From NCBI GenBank assembly GCA_910584075.1, contig CAJTZI010000032.1, forward strand, positions 1 to 24,349: a DNA stretch of 24,349 bases. Reading direction: 5' to 3'. Position numbers and translations under genes: made by a program. The DNA is from an uncultured Oscillibacter sp. Lineage in GTDB: Bacteria > Bacillota > Clostridia > Oscillospirales > Oscillospiraceae. Positions 14,575-22,113 of the stretch are shown in pieces. How positions within the stretch are numbered: position 1 is the first letter of the stretch; each line of letters starts with the position of its first letter. Below the pieces are notes generated by a model, which did not search any database, was not told where the DNA came from, and saw nothing but the letters and a program-made list of their open reading frames with translations.

Positions 14575-15429
14575 TTGGGAAAGAACATCGTGGCGCTGAT
14601 GATGCAGGAGTACGAGAGCTTCACTCGCTCAGAGCGGAAGATCGCGGACTACGTGCTGGAGCATCAGCAGGAAACTCAGTATATCAGCATCACCGACCTG
14701 AGCGCCGAGTGCGAGGTGGCGGTGTCCACGGTGTCCCTGTTCTGCCGGAAGCTGGGACTGGCGGGATTCAACGACTTCAAACTGGAGCTGGCCCGGGCGG
14801 CGCTGCCAGCCGGGCCCCAGGCCAGCCAGCCCGGCGGCGAGATCACCCGGGAGGATACCCCGGGACAGGTGATGGGCAAGGTGCTCCACGCCGCTCAGGA
14901 CGCCTTGAACAACGCCTATCATATGCTGTCGGATACCGCCCTGGAGCGGGCGGCGGATCTCATCCAGCGGGCCGGACAGGTGATCTGCCTGGGCCAGGGG
15001 AACCACTCCGTGGTGGCCCTGGCGGCCTGGGCCCAGTTCTCCACCACCTCACCCAAGTTCAAGACCATCCAGGACTCCCACTTGCAGACGGTGGTGCTGT
15101 CCACCCTGTCGCCGGAGGACGCGGTACTCTATTTCTCCTACTCCGGTGCCACCCACGAGGTTCTGGAGGCGGCGGAGGTAATCCGGAACCGGGGGGCGCG
15201 GCTGATTCTAGTGACCCGGTACCTCAACTCCCCCGCCAGCGCCTATGCCGACACGGTGCTGCTGTGCGGGCCCAACGAACAGCCCTTCCAGTTCGGCTCC
15301 TCCTCCGCCCTCATGGCACAGCTCTACGTGGTGGAGGTGCTCCTCAGCGAATTTATACGCCGGGACCCGGAGCCGGCAAAACGCAGCCGCCAGTCTGTGG
15401 GCAAAGCGCTGGCCAAGAAGTGTGTGTGA
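14575..15429 (+). CDS. RpiR-family transcriptional regulator (HTH + SIS), probable nan regulator
   Basis: A 284-residue regulator with an N-terminal HTH_6 domain (helix-turn-helix about residues 38-62, SITDLSAECEVAVSTVSLFC) and a C-terminal SIS phosphosugar-binding domain (about 122-260) with the SYSGAT loop at 188-193. It begins with TTG at 14575, 4 bases after GGGAGGTG at 14563-14570, and follows the epimerase by 17 bases. RpiR-type NanR proteins control sialic acid genes in other Firmicutes and respond to amino-sugar phosphates, so this is the likely regulator of both nan operons here. Candidate sites are the repeats around the 17074 promoter. Confidence 0.92.
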   Translation: MGKNIVALMMQEYESFTRSERKIADYVLEHQQETQYISITDLSAECEVAVSTVSLFCRKLGLAGFNDFKLELARAALPAGPQASQPGGEITREDTPGQVMGKVLHAAQDALNNAYHMLSDTALERAADLIQRAGQVICLGQGNHSVVALAAWAQFSTTSPKFKTIQDSHLQTVVLSTLSPEDAVLYFSYSGATHEVLEAAEVIRNRGARLILVTRYLNSPASAYADTVLLCGPNEQPFQFGSSSALMAQLYVVEVLLSEFIRRDPEPAKRSRQSVGKALAKKCV

Positions 15430-15507
15430 CAGCGGCCGAAGCCGCAAAATGCAAATTCTGATTGTGTTCGCCGCCTCCGGGCGGCAAACCTTCGGCGGAG
15501 GATTTTC

Positions 15508-16152
15508 ATGGGTGATCTCTTCAATCCGGAAAAGGGAATCTGGGTCTGGCTGAGTACGCTGGTGGACATCTGCGGACTGTCCATCCTGTGGACATTTCTG
15601 TGCCTGCCCGCCGTCACCGCCGGTCCCGCCACGGCGGCGCTGTACTACACGGTGGTCAAGTGCGTCCGGGGGCGGGAGAGCGGGGCCTTTGGGCACTACT
15701 TCCGCTCTCTGCGGCAGAATTTTAAAACAGGCTTTCTGGCGGGGCTGATCGCCCTGGCCGCGGCGGCGGTGCTGCTGGGCGGTCACTTTATCGTACGCTG
15801 GTACGGCACCCGCCTGGGCGGCGGACTCTACATTCTGTACGTTGCACAGTATTTTGCCCTGATTTTCCCGGCGGGGATGCTGTGTTGGCTCTTCCCCCTG
15901 CTGGGACGGTTTGAGTACACCGTAGGGGGCCTGTTCCGCGCAGCCTTCCAGATGACCGCCGCCCACCTGCCCAGCACCGTTGTAGTGGTGCTGCTGACGG
16001 CCCAGACCGCCGTTTTCTGCATCCAGCGCTGGTGGCCGGTGCTGTTTATGCCCGTGACCGCCGTGCTGCTGGCCTCTCTGTTCTTTGAGCGGATTTTTCA
16101 AAAGCACTCCCCCGAGCTGGCTTCCCGGGAGGAACCCGAGCCAGAGGAATAG
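15508..16152 (+). CDS. YesL-family membrane protein (DUF624)
   Basis: A 214-residue integral membrane protein with about five hydrophobic segments (near residues 18-45, 70-92, 105-130, 150-172, 178-196) and a charged tail ending in EEPEPEE. The start MGDLFNPEKGIWVWLSTLVD and the early LPAVTAGPATAALYY segment are characteristic of YesL/DUF624 proteins, which are commonly encoded beside family-1 sugar ABC transporters. Their function is not established; a role in transporter assembly or regulation has been guessed from linkage. GGCGGAGGA at 15495-15503 supports ATG 15508. It closes the epimerase operon ahead of a strong terminator. Confidence 0.88.
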   Translation: MGDLFNPEKGIWVWLSTLVDICGLSILWTFLCLPAVTAGPATAALYYTVVKCVRGRESGAFGHYFRSLRQNFKTGFLAGLIALAAAAVLLGGHFIVRWYGTRLGGGLYILYVAQYFALIFPAGMLCWLFPLLGRFEYTVGGLFRAAFQMTAAHLPSTVVVVLLTAQTAVFCIQRWWPVLFMPVTAVLLASLFFERIFQKHSPELASREEPEPEE

Positions 16153-16158
16153 AAAACA

Positions 16159-16199
16159 GGCCTGACGCTTCCACTGGCGTCAGGCCCGTTTTGTTTATT
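16159..16199. terminator. Bidirectional Rho-independent terminator
   Basis: A perfect 10-base stem (16159-16168 with 16177-16186) and 8-base loop followed by CGTTTTGTTTATT; GAAAAC before the stem serves the opposite strand. It separates the YesL gene from the convergent SGNH hydrolase. Confidence 0.9.
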
Positions 16200-16224
16200 C
16201 AGGAAAACCACCCCGGCAAGACAG

Positions 16225-16875
16225 TCACAGCAGACCCGGCACAGCCTCCGCCAGCATCGCCGCCAGCTGAGCATGGCCCTTCCGGGTCAGGTGCATCCCG
16301 TCCAGAGCATTGAACTCACAGTCTCTGGCATTCAGGTAGTGGGCGCCTACCAGGGCCGCGGTCTTCTCATAGTATCCCGGCAGCTCCCGGGACTTCTCCA
16401 GGCAGCCCTTCCCCATGGGCTGGCCGCACTCCGCCAGTTCCATCTCCGGGCGGATGGGAGGCGGACAGACAACCAGAATATTGGGGGCGTGATTCCCCCA
16501 GCAGTCCACGCTCTGGGCCTTGCGGACCAGCCGCTCCATACCGATGGCAATGCAGGCGGCGTTGGCCCCCAGGCGCTCCTTCGTATCGTTGGTTCCCAGC
16601 ATGATCACCAACAGATCCACGGTCTCATGGCTTTTCAGCAGGGCGTAGAGGACGCCCACGGCATCCATGCTCTCGTGGAGGGGGTCCGGGAATACGGTGG
16701 TACGGCCGCTGAGTCCCTCCTCCGTCACAAGATACTCCGGCCCCAGTGCCTTTTGCAGCAGGCAGGTCCATCGCTCGTCCTCATTGAACCGGATGCCGCC
16801 GTCGGCACAGTCGGCGGGGTCTGCGCAGTAGCCGTGGGTATTGGAATCCCCCAGGCAGAGAATATGCTTCTTCAT
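16225..16875 (-). CDS. SGNH/GDSL-family hydrolase, arylesterase (MsAcT)-like
   Basis: A 216-residue cytoplasmic esterase without signal peptide. The SGNH blocks are complete: LGDSNTHG with nucleophile Ser11, EEGLSGRTT with Gly57, LGTNDTK with Asn96, and DGMHLT with Asp192 and His195. The overall pattern (ERW, EEGLSGRTT, DP, IMLGTNDTK, LVVCPPP) closely resembles the small arylesterase/acyltransferase family typified by Mycobacterium smegmatis MsAcT. Its place inside a sialic acid locus raises the possibility that it removes O-acetyl groups from imported sialic acids, as sialate O-acetylesterases do; this is context only. GGGAGAGG precedes ATG 16875. It is transcribed towards the YesL terminator. 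Confidence 0.9.
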   Translation of the reverse strand: MKKHILCLGDSNTHGYCADPADCADGGIRFNEDERWTCLLQKALGPEYLVTEEGLSGRTTVFPDPLHESMDAVGVLYALLKSHETVDLLVIMLGTNDTKERLGANAACIAIGMERLVRKAQSVDCWGNHAPNILVVCPPPIRPEMELAECGQPMGKGCLEKSRELPGYYEKTAALVGAHYLNARDCEFNALDGMHLTRKGHAQLAAMLAEAVPGLL

Positions 16876-16931
16876 GGTCCTCTCCCTTTCACTTTCAGAT
16901 TTTTGCCGTCTCCGGCCGCCTCTTCTCTATT

Positions 16932-16959
16932 AGGCTACCAGTTTTTTCATGTTTGTCAA
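16932..16959 (-). promoter_or_regulatory. Possible promoter of the SGNH hydrolase
   Basis: On the minus strand TTGACA (16954-16959) is followed by 16 bases and TAGCCT (16932-16937). The -35 is perfect but the -10 is poor, suggesting a weak or regulated promoter divergent from the transporter promoter. Confidence 0.4.
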
Positions 16960-17073
16960 GGCGTTCCCTTGCGTAAAGACAAGTAATTTCGAGTGTAAAT
17001 TGCCTAAAAATCGAAATATTTTTTGAAACATCCACTAAAGATGCAATTTTTTTGCAAATTTTTTCGATTTCAA

Positions 17074-17102
17074 TTGACAGATATAGGAATCGCTTGTATA
17101 AT
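17074..17102 (+). promoter_or_regulatory. Consensus promoter of the sialic acid transporter/nan operon
   Basis: TTGACA (17074-17079), 17 bases, TATAAT (17097-17102), both perfect, preceded by A/T-rich tracts resembling an UP element. Transcription should begin near 17109, about 53 bases before ATG 17162. Confidence 0.92.
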
Positions 17103-17109
17103 TTACACA

Positions 17110-17125
17110 GTGAGAAACGTCTCAC
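17110..17125. promoter_or_regulatory. Candidate operator at the transcription start
   Basis: GTGAGA-AACG-TCTCAC is a perfect 6-base inverted repeat at about +1 to +16 of the consensus promoter, the position expected for a repressor site. The nearby RpiR protein is the leading candidate to bind it. Confidence 0.5.
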
Positions 17126-17161
17126 AGGCCTATTTTTTGTGATTTTGAAGGAGGATCCGCG

Positions 17162-18520
17162 ATGAAGAAGCTGCTCGCAATTCTATTGGCCATGACCATG
17201 GTCATGGCCCTTGTTGCCTGCGGAGGCAACAGCGGCCAGAACAGCAACGACACACCCCCCGCCCAGGACCAGCCCCAGGAAAACCCCAGTGATCCCGCTC
17301 CCGCCGACGGTGGTTCGATCACCCTGTGGACCTATCCCATCGGCGACTGGGGCAAGGAGGAGAAGGTCAAGGCCATCACCGACGCCTTCACCGCCGACAC
17401 CGGCATTTCCGTAAAGGTAGAGTACTTAGCCTACGCCGACGGTGACGACAGGGTCAACTCCGCCATCACCGCCAAGGCCGCTCCCGACCTGATCATGGAG
17501 GGCCCCGAGCGCTTGGTGACCAACTGGGGCGACAAGGGCTATCTGGTGGATCTGAGCGATATGTTTGACGACACCGACAAGAGTGAGATCAACGCCGCCG
17601 CCATGACCGCCTGCACCCACTCCAACGGCGCGGTCTACGAGTATCCCCTGGTCGTGACGGCCCACTGCATGGCCATCAACCTGAACGCCTTCAAGGAGGC
17701 CGGTGCCGACCAGTATCTGGATCTGGAAAACCACACCTGGACCACCGAGAACTTCATCAAGGCCGTTGACGCCCTCTATGCCCACTTCAACGCCCCCGTG
17801 GGCGCCGTGTACTGCAAGGGCCAGGGCGGCGATCAGGGCACCCGCGCCCTCGTCAACAACCTGTACGGCGGCACCTTCGCCACCGCCGCCCACGACAAGT
17901 ACACCTGGGATGATCCCAAGAACATCCAGGCTCTGGAGCAGCTCAAGGGAATGTCCGGCATCACCTTTGACGCCTCCCTCGAGGGCGGCGACGAGATCAA
18001 GGTCTTCTACCAGGGCATCCTGAAGATGGCCTTCTGCTGGAACATCGCCCAGCAGCTCAACCCCAACCAGGCCGACACCGGTGCAGGCCTCACCGCCAGC
18101 GGCGAAGAGATCGTCTTCATGGGCTTCCCCTCTGAGAGCGGCACTCCTGCCCTCCAGGGCGGCATCTGGGGCTTTGGCATCTTCGACAACGGTGATCCGG
18201 CCAAGGTCGACAACGCCAAGACCTTCATCAAGTGGATGTGCGACTCCGAGCACACCGTTGACGCCGTCAAGACCGCCAACTACTTCGCCGCCCGCTCTGC
18301 CGCCGAGGGCACCGACCTCTCCAACATCTGGGCCGACAACGAGATCATGAACGAGTACCAGGTCCTGATGCCCTACCTGGGCGACTACTATCAGGTCACC
18401 AAGGGCTGGATCGGTGCCCGCACCGAGTGGTGGACCATGCTCCAGAAGGTGGGCGAGGGCGCTGACATCGCCTCCACCGTCGCCACCTATGCCGGAAACG
18501 CCAACGCCAACGCCGGTTAA
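17162..18520 (+). CDS. Sugar ABC transporter solute-binding lipoprotein (family 1), probably for sialic acid
   Basis: A 452-residue lipoprotein. The signal peptide (residues 1-19) ends in the lipobox LVAC with lipidated Cys20, followed by a Gly/Asn/Gln/Pro-rich linker to about residue 50. The mature protein begins ITLWTYPIGDWGKEEKVKAI, typical of family-1 extracellular solute-binding proteins such as those of the SatABC sialic acid and multiple-sugar importers. AAGGAGGA at 17148-17155 lies 6-7 bases before ATG. It is the first gene of the transport operon and is separated from its permeases by a strong hairpin, which would let it be made in excess. Substrate assignment rests on YhcH and NanA downstream. 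Confidence 0.92.
   Translation: MKKLLAILLAMTMVMALVACGGNSGQNSNDTPPAQDQPQENPSDPAPADGGSITLWTYPIGDWGKEEKVKAITDAFTADTGISVKVEYLAYADGDDRVNSAITAKAAPDLIMEGPERLVTNWGDKGYLVDLSDMFDDTDKSEINAAAMTACTHSNGAVYEYPLVVTAHCMAINLNAFKEAGADQYLDLENHTWTTENFIKAVDALYAHFNAPVGAVYCKGQGGDQGTRALVNNLYGGTFATAAHDKYTWDDPKNIQALEQLKGMSGITFDASLEGGDEIKVFYQGILKMAFCWNIAQQLNPNQADTGAGLTASGEEIVFMGFPSESGTPALQGGIWGFGIFDNGDPAKVDNAKTFIKWMCDSEHTVDAVKTANYFAARSAAEGTDLSNIWADNEIMNEYQVLMPYLGDYYQVTKGWIGARTEWWTMLQKVGEGADIASTVATYAGNANANAG
17188..17209. repeat. Perfect 22-base palindrome in the signal-peptide codons
   Basis: The half GGCCATGACCA (17188-17198) is followed directly by its reverse complement TGGTCATGGCC (17199-17209). It encodes part of the hydrophobic core of the lipoprotein signal peptide. 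Confidence 0.6.
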
Positions 18521-18554
18521 ACCCAATCAATTTTCAAAGCGATAAAGGGTTCTG

Positions 18555-18587
18555 CGCCCCTCTCCCGCGAAGGGCGGGAGAGGGGCG
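18555..18587 (+). terminator. Attenuator-like hairpin between binding protein and permeases
   Basis: A perfect 14-base GC-rich stem (18555-18568 with 18574-18587) and 5-base loop, enclosed by a second pairing GGGTTC (18547-18552) with GAACCC (18603-18608). It lacks a strong T-tract, suggesting partial termination or protection of the binding-protein mRNA. Confidence 0.65.
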
Positions 18588-18652
18588 TGCTCTTTCCCTG
18601 CGGAACCCGCTCTTTTCAGAGCCTGATTCCAGTTGTAAAGGAGTGTTTGACT

Positions 18653-19570
18653 TTGGCAAAACAGTCCACCCATACCATGAGCCGCGCCCTCCAGCGGAGG
18701 GAAAACATCTCCGGCTATCTGTTCCTGCTGCCCAGCCTGATTTTCTTCCTCGGCTTTGTGGTCATTCCCATGATCATCTGCATCATCACCAGCCTGACCA
18801 ACACCAATATGCACGACCCGGGCATGTTCGGCAATTTCATCGGCTTCACCAACTTTTCCCGGCTGTTTCATGACGAAACCTTCCTTGAGGCGCTGAAAAA
18901 CACCTTTATCATCGTCATCGTCAGCGTCCCGGCGGTGTGCGCCTTCTCCCTGTGGGTCTCCTCCGCCATCTATAAGCTCAGCGGGCCCGTCCTCTCCGCC
19001 TTCCGCTGCATCTTCTACCTCCCCGTGGTCACCGGCTCCGTAGCCGTCACCGTGGTGTGGAAGTGGATGTACGACAACTACACCGGCATCTTCAACCACG
19101 TCCTCAAGGGCGCGGGCCTGATTGAACAGAACATCAACTGGATGGGCGATTCCAGATACGCCCTCTGGGGCATCATCCTGATCCTCTTCACCACCTCCGT
19201 GGGTCAGCCCATCGTGTTGTACGTCTCCGCCCTGGGCAACGTGGACCAGACCCTGGTGGAGGCCGCCGAGGTGGACGGGGCCACCAGCTTCCAGGTCTTC
19301 TGGAAGGTGAAGTGGGCCCAGATGATGCCCACCACCCTGTATATCCTGGTCATCACCACCATCAACTCCTTCCAGTGCTTCGCCCTGATTCAGCTGCTGA
19401 CCAAGGGCGGCGCGGGGACCAACACGGTGATGTATCACATCTATTGGACTGCCTTCAAGCTGACGGAGCAGGCGGGCCACTTCGGCTACGCCAACGCCAT
19501 GGGCGTGGTGCTGGCCATCTTCATCGGGCTCCTGTCCGCCCTCCAGTTCAAGCTGGCAAAAGAGAAGTAA
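18653..19570 (+). CDS. Sugar ABC transporter permease 1 (MalF/UgpA-like)
   Basis: A 305-residue inner-membrane permease with about six membrane segments; the first spans about residues 20-46 (GYLFLLPSLIFFLGFVVIPM). The cytoplasmic EAA loop that docks the ATPase is EAAEVDGATSFQVFWKV at 203-219. GTAAAGGAG at 18635-18643 is best spaced for TTG 18653; an in-frame ATG at 18587 lies inside the attenuator hairpin and was rejected. It precedes the second permease by 12 bases. No ATPase gene is found in the operon, so a shared MsmX-type ATPase must energise it. Confidence 0.92.
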   Translation: MAKQSTHTMSRALQRRENISGYLFLLPSLIFFLGFVVIPMIICIITSLTNTNMHDPGMFGNFIGFTNFSRLFHDETFLEALKNTFIIVIVSVPAVCAFSLWVSSAIYKLSGPVLSAFRCIFYLPVVTGSVAVTVVWKWMYDNYTGIFNHVLKGAGLIEQNINWMGDSRYALWGIILILFTTSVGQPIVLYVSALGNVDQTLVEAAEVDGATSFQVFWKVKWAQMMPTTLYILVITTINSFQCFALIQLLTKGGAGTNTVMYHIYWTAFKLTEQAGHFGYANAMGVVLAIFIGLLSALQFKLAKEK

Positions 19571-19582
19571 GGGGGTGCCGGT

Positions 19583-20509
19583 ATGAAAATCGAAAATGGG
19601 CGCGCACACGCGTATAAAATTGTCTCTGTCATCATTCTGGTCATTCTGGCGGTCCTCTTCACCTTCCCGCTGTACTGGATCGTCACCGGCGCCTTCAAAA
19701 ACGGCGCCGACATCAACGCCACCAAACCCATCTGGATCCCCACCGAGTGGGTGATGAACAACTTCGACAAGCTGATGAAGCAGCGCAGCGTCCCCCTGTG
19801 GGAGGTCTATCTGCCCTTCGGCAGCTTCTTCAACGGCGGAAAAAAGATCCTTCTCACCGCCGGACCGGACGCTCCCGCCGCCATTCGCTGGCTGATCAAC
19901 GCGGTGCTCATGTCCGCCCTTGCCATGCTCTTCACCTGCCTCACCGCCGCCATGGCTGGCTACGCCCTGGCAAAAAAGCGGTTTAACGGCCGGGTAATCG
20001 TGTTCTCCCTCATCGTCTGCGCCATGGCCCTGCCCAAGCAGGTCATTCTCATCCCCCTGCTGAAAGAGATGGCTGCCCTGCATCTGTATGACAGCCTCTG
20101 GGCCGTTATTTTCCCCACCGTAGGCTGGCCTTTCGGCGTGTTCCTCATGAAGCAGTTCTCGGAGAGCATCCCGGGTGAGATCCTGGAGGCCGCCCGCATC
20201 GACGGCTCCAGCGAGTGGAACACCTTCTCCACCGTGGTCATGCCCATGATTAAGCCGGGCATCGGGGCCTTGGCCATCTTTACCTTCATCAACTGCTGGA
20301 ACGACTACTTCATGCAGTTGGTCATGCTGGCCAGCGGCAGCAACTACACCATACCGCTGGGCATCGCAACCCTCCAGGCGGAGACGTCCGTGGACAACGG
20401 CCTGCTGATGGCAGGTGCGGCCCTAGCGGCAGCACCCATCATCACCGTGTTCCTGATCTTCCAGAAGTACTTCACCCAGGGCATCACCATGGGCGCGGTA
20501 AAGGGTTGA
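19583..20509 (+). CDS. Sugar ABC transporter permease 2 (MalG/UgpE-like)
   Basis: A 308-residue permease of the MalG type. The first membrane segment is at about residues 12-34, with further segments near 104-130, 138-160, 172-190, 226-245 and 270-292. The EAA loop is EAARIDGSSEWNTFSTVVMP at 202-221. AGGGGGTG precedes ATG 19583. A region at about 60-95 between the first two segments is longer than in many homologues and would face outside. It pairs with the preceding permease to form the channel of the proposed sialic acid importer. Confidence 0.92.
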   Translation: MKIENGRAHAYKIVSVIILVILAVLFTFPLYWIVTGAFKNGADINATKPIWIPTEWVMNNFDKLMKQRSVPLWEVYLPFGSFFNGGKKILLTAGPDAPAAIRWLINAVLMSALAMLFTCLTAAMAGYALAKKRFNGRVIVFSLIVCAMALPKQVILIPLLKEMAALHLYDSLWAVIFPTVGWPFGVFLMKQFSESIPGEILEAARIDGSSEWNTFSTVVMPMIKPGIGALAIFTFINCWNDYFMQLVMLASGSNYTIPLGIATLQAETSVDNGLLMAGAALAAAPIITVFLIFQKYFTQGITMGAVKG

Positions 20510-20532
20510 GCATGTGGGACAGAGCGCCTGGG

Positions 20533-20589
20533 CAAGTTTTGTTCAGTCTTTTTTCAAAGAGATTGCAGGGTGCAGGGGCAGAGCCCCTG
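20533..20589 (+). repeat. Hairpin-bearing intergenic element within the nan operon
   Basis: The 130-base gap between permease 2 and yhcH contains a T-rich stretch, an imperfect TCTTTTTTCAAAGAGA inverted repeat (about 20547-20562) and a perfect CAGGGGC-AGA-GCCCCTG hairpin (20573-20589). This arrangement resembles dispersed intergenic repeats seen in related genomes; copy number cannot be judged from this window. Confidence 0.4.
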
Positions 20590-20639
20590 GGGCTTCCGCG
20601 TGCTGTCCGCGAAATACAGGTGGCAGCAAAGGAGACAGT

Positions 20640-21098
20640 ATGATCTACGCCAAAAATAAAGATGCCCCGGCCTACCGGGGCATCCACCCCAACCTGGACC
20701 TGGCTCTGGACCACATCACGCCGGAGTTTCTCACCGGCGTGGGCCCGGAGCGGGTGGAACTCAAGGGCGGCGACGTGTACGCCACCCGCTTCACCTATGA
20801 GACCGTTCCGGCGGAGGACACTTTTTTTGAAGCCCACAAAAAGTTTCTGGATATCCACATCATGGTTCAAGGCTCCGAGGGCGTGGAGATCGCCCCGCCG
20901 GAGGCGCTGGAGGAATTCGACCAGGTCGAGACCAACGACTTCTACGCCTATCGGGGCCTGGGGCACTACAAACTGACCCTCTCCCCCGGGGACTTCCTGG
21001 TGGTCTTTCCCGGGGACGCCCACCGCATCAAGATGCGGCTGGACAGACTGGAAACCGTGAGCAAAGTGGTCTTCAAGGTACGAATGATTGATGATTGA
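20640..21098 (+). CDS. nanQ: YhcH/YjgK/YiaL family protein, probable sialic acid anomerase NanQ
   Basis: A 152-residue cupin-like protein (DUF386). Family signs are FFEAHKKFLDIHIMVQGSEGVEIAP (about 63-87), YKLTLSPGDFLVVFPGDAH (about 111-129) and a closing KVVFKVRM strand; the Glu and His residues of the EAH, DIH and DAH motifs are the likely metal ligands. E. coli YhcH, renamed NanQ, speeds the interconversion of sialic acid anomers after uptake. ATG 20640 follows AAAGGAG at about 20626-20633; the longer open frame from 20514 runs through the intergenic repeat and is not used. NanA begins 12 bases after its stop codon. Confidence 0.9.
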   Translation: MIYAKNKDAPAYRGIHPNLDLALDHITPEFLTGVGPERVELKGGDVYATRFTYETVPAEDTFFEAHKKFLDIHIMVQGSEGVEIAPPEALEEFDQVETNDFYAYRGLGHYKLTLSPGDFLVVFPGDAHRIKMRLDRLETVSKVVFKVRMIDD

Positions 21099-21110
21099 GG
21101 AGTGACAACA

Positions 21111-22019
21111 ATGAGAGACCTCTCCAAATACCAGGGCATTTTTCCCGCCTTTTACGCCTGCTATGACAAGGACGGCAGAGTGGACGGCAAAGCCGTCCGT
21201 CTTCTCACAAAATACCTGCTGGACAAGGGCGTCAAGGGCCTGTATGTAGGCGGCTCCTCCGGCGAGTGCATCTACCAGAGCGTGGCCGAGCGGAAGGAGA
21301 CCCTGGAGAACGTCATGGCCGAGGCGGACGGCAGGCTGACCGTCATCGCCCATGTGGCCTGCAACAACACCGCCGACAGCCGGGAGCTGGCCGCCCACGC
21401 CGAAAGCCTGGGAGTGGACGCCATCGCCGCCATCCCCCCCATCTACTTCCATCTGCCCCCCAAGGGCATCGCCAAATACTGGAACGATATCTCCTCCGCC
21501 GCCCCCGGCACGGACTTTGTAATCTACAATATCCCCCAGCTGGCGGGGGTGGCCCTGACGGTGCCCCTGCTCCAGGAGATGCTGAAAAATCCCCGGGTGA
21601 TCGGGGTGAAGAACTCGTCCATGCCCGTCCAGGATATTCAAATGTGGCATGACGAGGGGGCCCTGGTGTTCAACGGGCCCGACGAACAGCTGCTCAGCGG
21701 GCTGGCCGCCGGAGCCGCCGGCGGCATCGGCGGAACCTACGCCGCCATGCCGGAGCTGTATCTGGAGATCTTCCGCTGTTTCCAGACCGGTGAACTGACC
21801 AAGGGGCGGGAGGTCCAGAACGAGTGCTGCCGGATCATCTACAAGATGTGCTCCGCCCAGGGGAACATGTACGCCGTAATCAAGGAGATCCTCCGCCTCC
21901 AGGGCGGGCCAGACATTGGAAGCGTCCGGGCTCCCCTGCTGGAGCTGGCCCCCGGCGATCAGGAGCCCATTGCCCAGGCCCACAAGATGATCCGGGCCGC
22001 TATTGAAAAATACTGCTGA
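21111..22019 (+). CDS. nanA: N-acetylneuraminate lyase (DHDPS/NAL superfamily)
   Basis: A 302-residue (beta/alpha)8 class I aldolase that splits N-acetylneuraminate into ManNAc and pyruvate. The signature GGSSGE is at 48-52, the catalytic Tyr139 is in FVIYNIPQLAG, and the Schiff-base Lys167 is in VIGVKNSS; the Tyr-Lys spacing of 28 equals that of E. coli NanA (137/165). The GGSSGE carboxylate-binding loop and the KNSS motif fit NAL rather than dihydrodipicolinate synthase. ATG 21111 has TTGAGGAG about 8 bases upstream; the GTG at 21102 overlaps that site. It is the last gene of the operon before a very strong terminator. Confidence 0.92.
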   Translation: MRDLSKYQGIFPAFYACYDKDGRVDGKAVRLLTKYLLDKGVKGLYVGGSSGECIYQSVAERKETLENVMAEADGRLTVIAHVACNNTADSRELAAHAESLGVDAIAAIPPIYFHLPPKGIAKYWNDISSAAPGTDFVIYNIPQLAGVALTVPLLQEMLKNPRVIGVKNSSMPVQDIQMWHDEGALVFNGPDEQLLSGLAAGAAGGIGGTYAAMPELYLEIFRCFQTGELTKGREVQNECCRIIYKMCSAQGNMYAVIKEILRLQGGPDIGSVRAPLLELAPGDQEPIAQAHKMIRAAIEKYC

Positions 22020-22053
22020 TGCAGAAACGGGGCTGCCCAGATCAAGTCAGTTA

Positions 22054-22100
22054 AAAACCGCCGGTTTGCAAAAGTTGCACTTTTGCAAACCGGCGGTTTT
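22054..22100. terminator. Very long perfect terminator hairpin, bidirectional
   Basis: Arms at 22054-22075 and 22079-22100 pair perfectly over 22 bases around a 3-base loop; the stem begins with AAAA and ends with TTTT so it can act on both strands. It ends the nan operon and the convergent recombinase gene. Confidence 0.92.
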
Positions 22101-22113
22101 GATTATTGAATAT

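Noticed and set aside
15430..15507. Terminator between the RpiR and YesL genes
   Set aside because: GCCGCC/GGCGGC and GCCGAAG/CTTCGGC pairings exist, but there is no T-tract and the YesL ribosome site follows at once, so co-transcription is more likely.
17426..18526. 366-codon minus-strand frame opposite the solute-binding protein
   Set aside because: Val/Gly/Leu-rich shadow of a strongly biased coding strand; no ribosome site or recognisable domain.
18527..20083. 518-codon minus-strand frame opposite the permeases
   Set aside because: His/Asp/Gly-rich antisense translation with no domain; the plus strand encodes clear permeases with EAA loops.
20484..21983. 499-codon minus-strand frame opposite nanQ and nanA
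   Set aside because: Antisense shadow; both plus-strand genes have full family motifs.
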